Assembly: GCA_014238335.1 (NCBI GenBank)
Contig: JABABI010000030.1
Location: 38,166-82,709, forward strand
Length of the DNA stretch: 44,544 nt
Direction of reading: 5' to 3'
DNA from: Fuerstiella sp.
Lineage (GTDB): Bacteria > Planctomycetota > Planctomycetia > Planctomycetales > Planctomycetaceae
Shown: positions 27,029 through 35,211 of the stretch, one piece after another
Position numbering within the stretch: the stretch's first letter is position 1
How the letters are laid out: every line of letters begins with the position of its first letter
The notes under the pieces: model-generated
The model's database searches: none
Told to the model about the DNA's origin: nothing
Seen by the model: the letters and a program-made list of their open reading frames with translations, nothing else
Program-made: the position numbers and the translations under genes

Positions 27029-29434
27029 ATGCTTCAAATCCGTTATGCCGATCGATCGCACCTGCTGGTGTTCGCCGTCCTGTTAACGGGCCTTCCCATC
27101 AGCATCGCAACAGGTTCAGCCGAAAATTTCGTGCTGAACGAAGATCAATCTGCATACCAGTCACATCCCGCCGCGGTGTTGACTTCGACGGGGAACATGT
27201 GGGTCGCGTGGCATACATATTCCACAGGACACGACCGCATCGACGTCCGTCCGTTTTCTGCAGACGGCCCGTTGCAACCGCTGACAACCATCAGCAACAA
27301 TGAAGACATCGTCAGCCCTCCCACTGTTGTTGCAGGGCGACATGGTTCTGTCTGCGTGATCTGGTCAGCGCGATCCGGCATTGGCTGGCAGGTTCGTGCC
27401 CGCGAACACCGTGACGGAAAATGGCAGTCAAACGTAAACCTCTCAGAATTCAATTCGACAGCCATCTATCCCGCAGCCGCCACAACTCATGACGGCAGAG
27501 TGATAGCCACATGGAGTCAGAAAACCAACGAGGGCTTTCGGATCGTGGCTCGGGTCTTTGACAACGGACTCTGGGAAGCACCGCTTGAAGTGTCTGACGG
27601 CGTGTCAGAAGCATACAGGTCAACGGTTGTCACCGACGAGCGCGGAACTGCATCGGTATTCTGGGATGCCTATGAAAACGGCATTTATGTAATCAAAGGT
27701 CGAACCCTGCTGCCGAAACCTGGGCCTGCGCAGCAGGTTTCCCCCGCTGGGCGCCATTGCCTGAAACCGACAGCGGTGGCAACTTCCAACGGATTGTGTG
27801 TGGCGTGGCTGAACAAGCAGGATGTGATCGGCGGGCCAGGCGTCATTAGCCAGTGGCATATCCTGCAGGCGGCGATCCAGGTGCGCGGTCAGTGGAAGCT
27901 GGTGACCGATGCCGCGGGAAACGCCTCAGCCGCTGAGTTGACTCATGGGCTGATGGGTCAGATTGAGCCTCGTGTTGTGGCCACCGGTGGTTATCTGGGT
28001 CAGCGGACGCAGCCGATGCTGCTGCGAAATGGAGATGACATCTGGCTGATGTGGGAGCGCAAGTCAGATCACAAAGGCAGCACGCCAAATGTCATCGGTG
28101 ATCTTGTTGGTCGCCGCATGCACGACGGACGATGGGAACAGCCTGTTCTGCTGCATCACGGTCTCGTCGACTATCACCTGCCTCACTCGGATCAGGTCGC
28201 TGATGGGCGTTTCAAGATTCTGGCGTCACACCTGCCCCGAGATTCAAAACGTATCTATGAATGTTTGAATCTGAGCCTGGCAGATACAAACGAATTTCAA
28301 CAGAAGCAATGGCGTGGCTGGGAACCTGTCGATCTGCCGGTTCGCGATGAGCTGACACCGCGCCAAAGCGTCACGATTGCCGGAAAATCATACCAGCTGT
28401 TCTGGGCAGACATGCACTGTCACAGCGGGCTGACATGTGATGCGGAAGGCGAACCCGACGAACTGATGCATTACGCGCGGGATCGCGCGAAGCTTGATGT
28501 TGTCGTCTTCACCAACAACGACTTTCTGTACGACGCGCCGTTAACGGGTTACGAATACGCGCTGAGCAACGACTTTGCTCATTTCTATGCTCGGCCCGAT
28601 TTCCTGGCTCTTCCCGGTTACGAATGGACGTCTCGCATCCCAGGTCGCACAGGAGCCCGGGTTGATGATCCGGGGAACTGGACACCTCCCTATCAGAATC
28701 GTTCGTTTCCCAATCACCGCAGCGTCGTGTATCCACCAACGGGTGGGCCGATCGTTCGTTTCCCGGAAGTCGGCAACGACATCACCCGGCTGAACGCGGC
28801 CGTTGAGCAGGCGGGAGGTCTGACGTTTACACAGCACGACAACTTCAAAGTGTCGGGCCATCCGGTTGAAGTCGGGATGGAACTGACGTCGGGCTGGCGG
28901 AATTACATCGCTCGCGTGCCCAGGCTGTTTCACGATCCGTTGGATAACGGGGCCCGGTTTGGTTTCGTGGCCTGCGGTGATTCTCATCGTCGCGCGCCAG
29001 GATTGAGCGGTGCGTTAACCGGGATTTACGCGGAAAATCTGACGGCCGATGCGATCCTGGACGCGTTGAGGCAACGGCGGTGCTTCGCGACGAACGGGTC
29101 CCGGATCCTGGTGGATTCCCGCGCGAATGACACATTCATGGGCGACGAGGTGACGGTGAAGAACTCACAGGTTCGCCTGATGCTGACGGCCGTTGGAACG
29201 CGTCCGATCACGTCGGCCACACTTGTCCGCAATGGCGTTGAAGTTCATCGTATTTCCGGCACCGATGATTGCAAATTTAGTGGCGCATTCACGGATACAG
29301 ACATGCCAAAGGGGACTCACTGGTATTACTGGCGCGTCACGCAGGAGCGAGACGCACCTGTATTGCCAGGCAATCTGATGGTCGCACACGGCCACGTGGC
29401 ATGGTCCACGCCAGTGTGGGTGACTGCCAACTGA
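27029..29434 (+). CDS. Exported beta-propeller plus PHP-domain metallohydrolase
   Basis: An 801-residue protein with a signal segment (LLVFAVLLTGLPISIATGSA). Residues 35-440 contain repeated blade-like units (VLTSTGNMWVAWHTYSTGHD, VVAGRHGSVCVIWSARSG and HDGRVIATWSQKTNEG), a sialidase/BNR-type propeller. From about residue 455 the PHP/DUF3604 region starts with the metal motif FWADMHCHSGLT (H463-x-H465), followed by VVVFTNNDF, GYEWTSR, FTQHDNF and ACGDSHRRAPG, which supply the other His, Asp and Glu ligands. A C-terminal beta domain follows. PHP enzymes hydrolyse phosphate esters; CehA/McbA-like relatives act on other esters. It lies 60 bp after the giant fusion gene and upstream of an exported isomerase, so a role in catabolism of an exported polymer fragment is likely. 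Confidence 0.85.
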   Translation: MLQIRYADRSHLLVFAVLLTGLPISIATGSAENFVLNEDQSAYQSHPAAVLTSTGNMWVAWHTYSTGHDRIDVRPFSADGPLQPLTTISNNEDIVSPPTVVAGRHGSVCVIWSARSGIGWQVRAREHRDGKWQSNVNLSEFNSTAIYPAAATTHDGRVIATWSQKTNEGFRIVARVFDNGLWEAPLEVSDGVSEAYRSTVVTDERGTASVFWDAYENGIYVIKGRTLLPKPGPAQQVSPAGRHCLKPTAVATSNGLCVAWLNKQDVIGGPGVISQWHILQAAIQVRGQWKLVTDAAGNASAAELTHGLMGQIEPRVVATGGYLGQRTQPMLLRNGDDIWLMWERKSDHKGSTPNVIGDLVGRRMHDGRWEQPVLLHHGLVDYHLPHSDQVADGRFKILASHLPRDSKRIYECLNLSLADTNEFQQKQWRGWEPVDLPVRDELTPRQSVTIAGKSYQLFWADMHCHSGLTCDAEGEPDELMHYARDRAKLDVVVFTNNDFLYDAPLTGYEYALSNDFAHFYARPDFLALPGYEWTSRIPGRTGARVDDPGNWTPPYQNRSFPNHRSVVYPPTGGPIVRFPEVGNDITRLNAAVEQAGGLTFTQHDNFKVSGHPVEVGMELTSGWRNYIARVPRLFHDPLDNGARFGFVACGDSHRRAPGLSGALTGIYAENLTADAILDALRQRRCFATNGSRILVDSRANDTFMGDEVTVKNSQVRLMLTAVGTRPITSATLVRNGVEVHRISGTDDCKFSGAFTDTDMPKGTHWYYWRVTQERDAPVLPGNLMVAHGHVAWSTPVWVTAN

Positions 29435-29535
29435 CCACGCACGGTTGGGTCACGCCTCAACATTCTGGTACGATCACGGGAACGTCCGCTGTAACTTCAA
29501 CAGACGCCCATTCACCACGATCACGGAATCTTCAT

Positions 29536-30402
29536 ATGACAATGCGACGAAGAGACTTCCTTGCAGCAACAGTTGCCGTTGCGGCCGCTTCTCAGCCGGG
29601 TCTTGCAACACCCGATACAGCCCGCAAGCTGAAACTGGGTCTGGTCACATACAACTGGGGCAGGGAGTGGGATGTGCCGACCGTGATCCGTAACTGCGAG
29701 GCAACGGGCTTTGCCGGAGTCGAACTCCGCAGTACTCATAAGCACGGCGTCGAAATCACAATCGATCGAATCCGGCGGTCGGAAGTGCAAAAGCAATTCA
29801 AAGACAGCAATGTCGAACTGGTTGGATTAGGCAGCGCTTGCGAATATCACGCGGTGGATCCGGCGGTTCTGAAGAAGAACATTGACGAGACAAAACAGTT
29901 TGTGAAACTGTGCAAAGATGTCGGTGGGACGGGCGTAAAGGTGCGTCCCAACGGGCTGCCGAAAGAACGTTCGGTCGAACAGACTCTGGAGCAGATCGGG
30001 CGATCGCTGAATGAAGTCGGCCGATTTGCAGGAGACCACGGGATTCAGATTAGGGTCGAAGTTCACGGGCGAGGAACCAGCGAAATTCCTCATATGAAAA
30101 CGATCTTTGACATCGCCGACAATCCGAATGTGGCCGTGTGCTGGAACTGCAATCCGACAGACTTTGCCGGGGATGGACTCACCGCCAACTATCGATCGTT
30201 ACAGAACAGGATGGGCACCATTCACATTCACGACCTGCGGAATAACAAGTATCCGTGGGCGGAATTGTTTCCGCTGCTGCAGGAAACAACGGCGGAATCA
30301 TTCACAGGCTGGGCATTGCTGGAAGAAGGTGCTGTGCCGCAGGACATCGTGCCGGCAATGAAGGAAAACCACGAACGCTGGAAAATCCTCACGCCATCAT
30401 AG
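29536..30402 (+). CDS. Tat-exported sugar phosphate isomerase/epimerase (TIM barrel)
   Basis: A 288-residue protein. The start at 29536 gives MTMRRRDFLAATVAVAAAS, a clear twin-arginine signal (RRRDFL plus hydrophobic alanine-rich segment); longer frames run back into the previous gene. The body is an AP endonuclease 2-type TIM barrel: KLGLVTYNWGREWDV, GFAGVELRSTHKHGVE, VELVGLGSACEYH, GIQIRVEVHGRG, VAVCWNCNPTDF and IHIHDLRNNKYPW. Acidic and His residues at strand ends (E in GVEL, E/H in VEVHG, H in HIHD) are the expected metal ligands. Family members isomerise or epimerise sugars or polyols. It closes the secreted run that starts at 20338, 101 bp after the PHP gene, and is convergent with the next gene. 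Confidence 0.9.
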   Translation: MTMRRRDFLAATVAVAAASQPGLATPDTARKLKLGLVTYNWGREWDVPTVIRNCEATGFAGVELRSTHKHGVEITIDRIRRSEVQKQFKDSNVELVGLGSACEYHAVDPAVLKKNIDETKQFVKLCKDVGGTGVKVRPNGLPKERSVEQTLEQIGRSLNEVGRFAGDHGIQIRVEVHGRGTSEIPHMKTIFDIADNPNVAVCWNCNPTDFAGDGLTANYRSLQNRMGTIHIHDLRNNKYPWAELFPLLQETTAESFTGWALLEEGAVPQDIVPAMKENHERWKILTPS

Positions 30403-30438
30403 CTGCACCACCTGCTGCAGAAGCGGACACCCACGTAA

Positions 30439-31074
30439 TCAGCGGCGCAGGGGCCGAGGGCGTGACAGGATCTCATTGAGGATAATCGCGCTGCGAACCC
30501 CTTCGGGGTTTCTGAGCATTTTTACGACTGATGCTGCGGCTGACGATGTTACTACGGAACTGCTCGCCATTGTGGGCATTTCGAGGTCTCTGTCCCCCAG
30601 GTGTTCGTCCACAACATCGACGATCGTGGCATCAACGTATTCGTCCACGTCGTGGTTAATGTGTTCTAAAACGTGCTGACCAATGTACTGGTCAACGTGG
30701 GCGGCGACGCCCGAACCGACTTTCCGCTCACCCTTGTGACGGGATTTTGACGCCGACGCCTGTTGTTCCCGGCCACGACGTTTTTCCCCAACGCCCTGTT
30801 GCCGCTCTTCCTGCTGACGACGTTTTGCCTCTGCCTTTCGTCGCCGCTCCTCCCGCTGCCGTTGTGCAAGTTCAGCCCCGTCGCTTTCACGAGGCTGCTT
30901 GTTTCCCGAAACTTCGGACAGAAAGGCTTCAATTTCAGACCGCACGCCCTGTTTTCGACCAGGATTGGCCTGCACCCGCTGTTGCTTTTTCTGCGCCTTT
31001 TCATTCGCTTTGGAGATCGAAAAGACGATCCGCAGAACAATGAAAATCACGAGAACTATCCACTGGAACTTCAT
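30439..31074 (-). CDS. Membrane-anchored coiled-coil protein, conserved planctomycete type
   Basis: A 211-residue protein of unknown function. GGAG lies 11 bases before its ATG. Residues 4-20 (WIVLVIFIVLRIVFSI) form a single N-terminal membrane helix without a cleavage site. Residues 25-120 are extremely charged and rich in Gln, Arg, Glu and Lys, predicted coiled coil. The central VDQYIGQHVLEHINHDVDEYVD segment is acidic, and the conserved-looking tail PEGVRSAIILNEILSRPRP closes the protein. The gene starts 57 bp downstream of floA on the same strand, so it probably belongs to the nfeD-floA operon and may be a membrane partner of the flotillin. No catalytic motif is seen. Confidence 0.75.
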   Translation of the reverse strand: MKFQWIVLVIFIVLRIVFSISKANEKAQKKQQRVQANPGRKQGVRSEIEAFLSEVSGNKQPRESDGAELAQRQREERRRKAEAKRRQQEERQQGVGEKRRGREQQASASKSRHKGERKVGSGVAAHVDQYIGQHVLEHINHDVDEYVDATIVDVVDEHLGDRDLEMPTMASSSVVTSSAAASVVKMLRNPEGVRSAIILNEILSRPRPLRR

Positions 31075-31131
31075 GAGTGCGTGGCTCCGAAAACTCTGTT
31101 GCGCGAAATTGCACTTGGTGTCCGTGGATTA

Positions 31132-32175
31132 CTAATCACCGCCAGCGGGACCAGCTCCGGCAATCGACTGCCTCATGCTGGTATCCGCCTGCACATTCTT
31201 CAACTCGTAGTAATCCAGCAGTCCCAGCTTGCCACTGGCAAATGCTTCTGCGACAGCTTTCGGTACCTGTGCCTCTGCCAGCACCACCTTTGCTCGGTTT
31301 TGTTGAATACGAGCGATCATTTCCTGTTCGCGCGCCGTTTGGTCCGCTCGCAGCTGTTCTGCTTTCGCCTGAGCAACCCGCATGTCCGCCTCTGCCTGAT
31401 CGGCCTGCAGACGAGCCCCGATGTTTTCGCCGACATCGATGTCTGCGATATCGATCGACACGATCTCATAAGCCGTGTTCCCTTCCAGACCCTGTCCAAG
31501 CACGATCTTGGAAATGTTATCCGGATTCTCAAGCACGCCTTTATACGAATCGGTGGAACCAATCGCCTGGACGATGCCCTGACCGACTCGCGCAATAACG
31601 GTTTCTTCGGTCGCTCCACCAATCAGCTGCGCAAGGTTGGTTCGCACCGTAACGCGTCCTCGGGCACACAACTGAATGCCATCGCCGGCCACAGCGTCCA
31701 GTGTGCCCGCTGACCGCTTGGGATCCGGACAGTCGATAACCTTTGGATAGACGCTGGTACGAACGGCATCCAGAACGTCTCGGCCCGCGAGGTCGATCGC
31801 CTGGGCCGTTTCCCAGTTCAAATCGATTTCTGCTCGCTGAGCAGCAATCAGGGCTCGAATGACATTGGGAACGTTGCCGCCCGCCAGATAGTGGGCCTCC
31901 AGTTTGCTGTGCGTGATCGGAAAAATCTTGGTCAGTCCCGCCTGAACCGCCATGATCATGCTGCGGACGATGACCGTCGGGTTCACCTTGCGAAACCGCA
32001 TTGTGATCAGATCAAGCAGACCGATGCCGGCATTGGTCATCTTGCACTGCAACCACAGGCTCGCAAACTGCGCGAAGATTGCCAGAAAGATAATAACGAA
32101 CAGCAGTATGATCACGATGCCAGCCCAGCTGGCCGGGCTCTGAGCAAATATTACCGACGTTGGAATGATGTTCAT
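31132..32175 (-). CDS. floA: Flotillin-like protein FloA
   Basis: A 347-residue protein matching bacterial FloA (YqfA) throughout: a single hydrophobic N-terminal hairpin (WAGIVIILLFVIIFLAIFAQF), the KVNPTVIVRSMIMAVQAGL region, HYLAGGNVPNVIRALIAAQRA, RDVLDAVRTSVYPKVIDCP, and the C-terminal coiled region DVGENIGARLQADQAEADMR with YYELKNVQADTSMR. GGAG stands 11 bases ahead of the ATG. FloA organises membrane microdomains and associated signalling or protease complexes. It is downstream of nfeD, the usual partner, but separated from it by 301 bp holding an inverted-repeat element (32395-32477). Confidence 0.95.
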   Translation of the reverse strand: MNIIPTSVIFAQSPASWAGIVIILLFVIIFLAIFAQFASLWLQCKMTNAGIGLLDLITMRFRKVNPTVIVRSMIMAVQAGLTKIFPITHSKLEAHYLAGGNVPNVIRALIAAQRAEIDLNWETAQAIDLAGRDVLDAVRTSVYPKVIDCPDPKRSAGTLDAVAGDGIQLCARGRVTVRTNLAQLIGGATEETVIARVGQGIVQAIGSTDSYKGVLENPDNISKIVLGQGLEGNTAYEIVSIDIADIDVGENIGARLQADQAEADMRVAQAKAEQLRADQTAREQEMIARIQQNRAKVVLAEAQVPKAVAEAFASGKLGLLDYYELKNVQADTSMRQSIAGAGPAGGD

Positions 32176-32476
32176 CTTGTGAATTCTCCGTCTGCCATCT
32201 GATGCTCAAGACATTGTTGCCCACCACGAACCGCGATGAATCGTTCAGAAAAACGGCACACAATATTTCTCGTCCGGACCAGAGTCCTTCGAAAAAAGTC
32301 CTGTCCATTTCGGGCGTTTTTACAGCAACCAGCGGAAACGGAGTCACCGATTCCAAGCGGTGCTTTGATGATTGGCGACGCCCATGCCACGCTGGTGCTT
32401 TGTCAAAGCCAGGAAGTGTGGTTGAATTATTCGCTGAAAAAGGGGGGCAACCCTAAAACTTAGTTCTGACAAAGCA
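32176..32476. other. Gap between nfeD and floA containing an inverted-repeat element
   Basis: About 300 bp with no convincing open frame. It contains a small element bounded by an 11-bp inverted repeat (32395-32405 and 32467-32477) that abuts the nfeD stop codon, and the GGAG ribosome-binding site of floA. No clear promoter was recognised, so the two genes could be on one transcript or floA could be driven from here. Confidence 0.5.
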
Positions 32477-32477
32477 C
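32395..32477 (-). repeat. 83-bp element with perfect 11-bp inverted termini (possible MITE-like repeat)
   Basis: The ends GTGCTTTGTCA and TGACAAAGCAC are perfect reverse complements, separated by 61 bp. The right end lies directly against the nfeD TAG stop (32477-32479, minus strand). A partial third copy of the end (GGTGCTTTGATG, about 32359) stands just outside. No open frame is present. This could be a degenerate transposon or miniature element, or a long-loop RNA stem after nfeD. Confidence 0.55.
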
Positions 32478-33184
32478 TAGACGTGACCGGTATAGTTCTC
32501 CGGAATCTCAAAGTCAAGGGGGTTGGCCCCGGCATCAATTCGTCCCCCCTCAACAACCTCCGTATCCTGCTCTCCTGTTCCATCCGAGGGCTGCTGACCG
32601 GAATCAATTTCGGGTGATCCGGCGACCACAGTCGCCGCCGGTTGGCCCGGCGAGGCCATGTTTTCTGCCGGAGAATCATCCGAAATCGCACAGACCACCA
32701 GTCGGTTCCCTTTGGCGGCAGTTACCAAAACGGGGCTGCCCGACTCAATCGGCATGCCTGGTGATTCCGCATGAAACCGCTCTCCGCCGATATTGACCAT
32801 TCCCCCGGGCGTCAACAACGACGATGCATGGCCCGTCTGACCGACGAGTTCTGCCAAGCCGCTTTGCGCCGCATCGCCGGACTCTCGGGCGGGACCGCGC
32901 AACACGATTCGATCTCCCAGACTTGTGTTCTCAAGCAAAAACAGCATGCCACCCAGGACGGACGGAATCCCCAGCACCCAGAATCCAGCGTAGGTCCAGA
33001 AGAGGTTGGGATAATCGTCAAACCATGCCTGCCACGCGGACCATGCCGAAACCAGCAGACAGATTGCCGACATGATGCCAATCATGCCGAAGCTGGGAAT
33101 CATTAGTTCCAGGGCCAGAAGAAACAGACCAACGATCAATAGAATTGTTGCAAGGACACCTGCGTCGGGCATGAAAGTCACCAT
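32477..33184 (-). CDS. nfeD: NfeD family membrane protein (FloA partner)
   Basis: About 235 residues. Three or four membrane segments fill the N-terminal half (VLATILLIVGLFLLALEL, MIGIMSAICLLVSAW and FWVLGIPSVLGGMLFLL). The second half contains the OB-fold of NfeD (LVGQTGHASSLLTPGGMVNIGGERFHA, ending near LVVCAI), followed by a low-complexity acidic tail (residues ~170-235). This is the NfeD class that accompanies FloA rather than the one carrying a ClpP-like protease. Start choice is uncertain: an ATG at 33184 is used here; a GTG at 33202 and an ATG at 33172 are alternatives, none with a good ribosome-binding site. It precedes floA, so it is the likely first gene of the operon. Confidence 0.85.
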   Translation of the reverse strand: MVTFMPDAGVLATILLIVGLFLLALELMIPSFGMIGIMSAICLLVSAWSAWQAWFDDYPNLFWTYAGFWVLGIPSVLGGMLFLLENTSLGDRIVLRGPARESGDAAQSGLAELVGQTGHASSLLTPGGMVNIGGERFHAESPGMPIESGSPVLVTAAKGNRLVVCAISDDSPAENMASPGQPAATVVAGSPEIDSGQQPSDGTGEQDTEVVEGGRIDAGANPLDFEIPENYTGHV

Positions 33185-33578
33185 TCTGCGGTTGGGCCGC
33201 ACCTATAACTGAGTTTTCACTCAGAACTACACACTGATCAGGCTTCGTCGAAGTTAACAAAGTCCTGGGGGCGTTCCGGCATTGTTGTTGAAGTATTGTT
33301 CGTTGGCGACCACGTTCTGTCTACAGAACAGCCTTTTTCTGCGGACGGCACGGTGACGCCGTATAGGTATCCTCGCTACGATGGCATTTCCCGTCAAATT
33401 GATTTTCGCACGACCGTGCTCCTCGATCCGGCAGCGTCAAATCGATTCTGCCGTGGTTGCAAACTTGTTTTCATACCGTGAAAGGCCGTTGCATTGGGTC
33501 TGCGTAACGGAGAACTCGCTCCCGCTGGGTGCCAGCCCCGACTCAAAGACAACATGTTCTCACGGATAAACGTCGCTG
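33185..33578. other. Divergent intergenic region between nfeD and the Sua5/TsaC gene
   Basis: About 390 bp with no supported gene. It should hold the promoters for both directions. Two small perfect inverted repeats are visible: CTGAGT-TTTC-ACTCAG (33209-33224), close to nfeD, and GTTCTG-TCTA-CAGAAC around 33314-33329. Either could be an operator or an mRNA hairpin; neither matches a known site. Confidence 0.4.
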
Positions 33579-34553
33579 ATGCGTGAAACCATTCTGTGTG
33601 AAAATACGTTGATCGCAGCCGAAATGCTGCGCCGCGGCCAACTTGTTGCATTCCCAACGGAAACGGTTTATGGGCTGGGTGCGGATGCAACAAATTCGGA
33701 ATCTGTGGCCGGAATCTTTGAATCCAAACAACGACCAGCGTTTGATCCGCTGATCATTCACGTGGCCGACATCGCCGCGGTACAGCAGGTCGTGGCCAAC
33801 TTTCCGGAAATGGCGCAGAAGCTGGCTGCAAAATTCTGGCCGGGGCCGCTGACACTGGTCCTGCCAAAGCTGCCTCATATTTCTGACCTTGTGACAGCAG
33901 GCTTGCCCGGTGTTGGCCTGCGAATTCCAAACCATCCCCTGGCAATTGAACTGCTGAAGGCGGTTGGTCGCCCGGTCGCGGCCCCCAGCGCAAATCCGTT
34001 TGGTGGCGTCAGTCCGACAACGGCCCGCCATGTTGTGGATGGTCTGGGCGGCAGAATCGATGGTGTTCTGGATGGTGGTCCCTGCGACGTCGGCCTTGAA
34101 TCGACAGTGGTTTCCCTGATGACGGATCAGCCCATGCTGCTGCGCCCCGGTGGGTTGCCGATTGAAGACATTGCAGCGGTGATTGGTACGGTTCAGCGAG
34201 CCGTCAGTGACGCATCGCGGGACAATGCCGCCCAACCCGCCCCTGGCATGTTGAGCCGTCATTATGCACCCGCAACGATGCTGCGAACCATTGCCCAGGA
34301 CGACGCAGCCGTACCAATCACAGGCAAACGCTGCGGTTTGATGACGCACGGACCATACCCATGCGTGCAGGGATTTGAGCAAATTGAGCAGCTTTCGGGA
34401 ACCGGCGAGCTGAGAACGTGTGCCGCAAACTTTTTTGCCGCGCTGAGAAGTCTCGACTCAGCGAATCTGGACGTTATCATCGCCAGAAGTTTCCCAGCCA
34501 CCGGGCTGGGAATCGCCCTTAACGACCGGCTGCACCGCGCAGCTTTTGCGTGA
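33579..34553 (+). CDS. L-threonylcarbamoyladenylate synthase (Sua5/TsaC)
   Basis: A 324-residue two-domain Sua5-type enzyme. The YrdC domain (about 8-190) carries the signature FPTETVYGLGADA, K50-x-R52 (SKQRPAFDPL), WPGPLTLVL, S137-x-N139 (APSANPFGG) and GLESTVVSL. A C-terminal Sua5 domain follows APGMLSRHYAP. It makes threonylcarbamoyl-AMP from threonine, bicarbonate and ATP for the universal tRNA t6A modification at position 37. The start ATG has no strong ribosome-binding site but fits the domain start. The next gene begins 9 bp downstream. Confidence 0.95.
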   Translation: MRETILCENTLIAAEMLRRGQLVAFPTETVYGLGADATNSESVAGIFESKQRPAFDPLIIHVADIAAVQQVVANFPEMAQKLAAKFWPGPLTLVLPKLPHISDLVTAGLPGVGLRIPNHPLAIELLKAVGRPVAAPSANPFGGVSPTTARHVVDGLGGRIDGVLDGGPCDVGLESTVVSLMTDQPMLLRPGGLPIEDIAAVIGTVQRAVSDASRDNAAQPAPGMLSRHYAPATMLRTIAQDDAAVPITGKRCGLMTHGPYPCVQGFEQIEQLSGTGELRTCAANFFAALRSLDSANLDVIIARSFPATGLGIALNDRLHRAAFA

Positions 34554-34562
34554 CTTGATCCT

Positions 34563-35132
34563 ATGAAACATACTCAGATTTTGATTATCGCGGCCGCTTG
34601 CGGTGTCAGTATCGGCCTGCGGTTTCTTGATACTCCACTGTTGAACTTTTCGTCGGTCGTGGCACTGGCGCTGCTGTGCGGTTCGGTAATTCGACACCCG
34701 GTTGCTTTCCTGCTGCCGCTGGCTGTTCGAGTACTCACGGACGTGTTGCTGCATTTAAAGACTGGCCATGGATTTTTTCCCAGCTGGCCCCTGGACTATT
34801 CAGCCTACGTGTTAATTTTTCTTATCGGACGTCAGGTTGCGCCGAAGCGCTATTCTGCCGTGATCGGCGGCAGCATCGCATCAATCGCGATTTACTTTCT
34901 GCTGAGCAACTTTGGTGTGTGGCTGATCTGGCCGGACACATATCCTCGCAGCGCTGCGGGATTGATCGAGTGTTTCGCCAAAGCCATCCCTTTTGCCCGC
35001 GGCACAATCCTGGGCAATTTGATTGCCGCTCCTGCTTTCTTTGCCATGTGGAATGCGTTGGCCGTAACCGATGACGGTGGTCTGCTCGCGAACAGGCGCG
35101 AACCCTCGCTGGCATCAGCCGACGACAAATAG
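34563..35132 (+). CDS. DUF6580-type integral membrane protein
   Basis: A 189-residue protein with about five hydrophobic helices: ILIIAAACGVSIGLRF, VVALALLCGSVI, VAFLLPLAVRVLTDVLLH, YSAYVLIFLIGRQV and ASIAIYFLLSNFGVWLIW, plus a last one near LGNLIAAPAFFAMWNA. The NFSSVVALALLCG and LLPLAVRVLTDVLLH phrases match the DUF6580 family, which resembles S components of vitamin transporters. It starts 9 bp after the Sua5/TsaC stop, so they are probably co-transcribed. A vitamin-uptake role is possible but not shown. Confidence 0.8.
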   Translation: MKHTQILIIAAACGVSIGLRFLDTPLLNFSSVVALALLCGSVIRHPVAFLLPLAVRVLTDVLLHLKTGHGFFPSWPLDYSAYVLIFLIGRQVAPKRYSAVIGGSIASIAIYFLLSNFGVWLIWPDTYPRSAAGLIECFAKAIPFARGTILGNLIAAPAFFAMWNALAVTDDGGLLANRREPSLASADDK

Positions 35133-35211
35133 TCACAACCATGACTGCGGTGCCCCAGCCTCGTCGGCAGGATTTGTCTGCCGTTTGTCTCAGCAGAAGC
35201 GACACAAGCTT

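Noticed and set aside
30763..31713. A 316-residue plus-strand open frame with a hydrophobic start
   Set aside because: Antisense to floA and the coiled-coil gene; the hydrophobic Phe/Leu-rich stretch is the complement of charged Lys/Glu codons.
33543..34382. A 279-residue minus-strand open frame
   Set aside because: Fully antisense to the Sua5/TsaC gene, whose motifs are complete; the product is Cys/His/Arg-rich noise.
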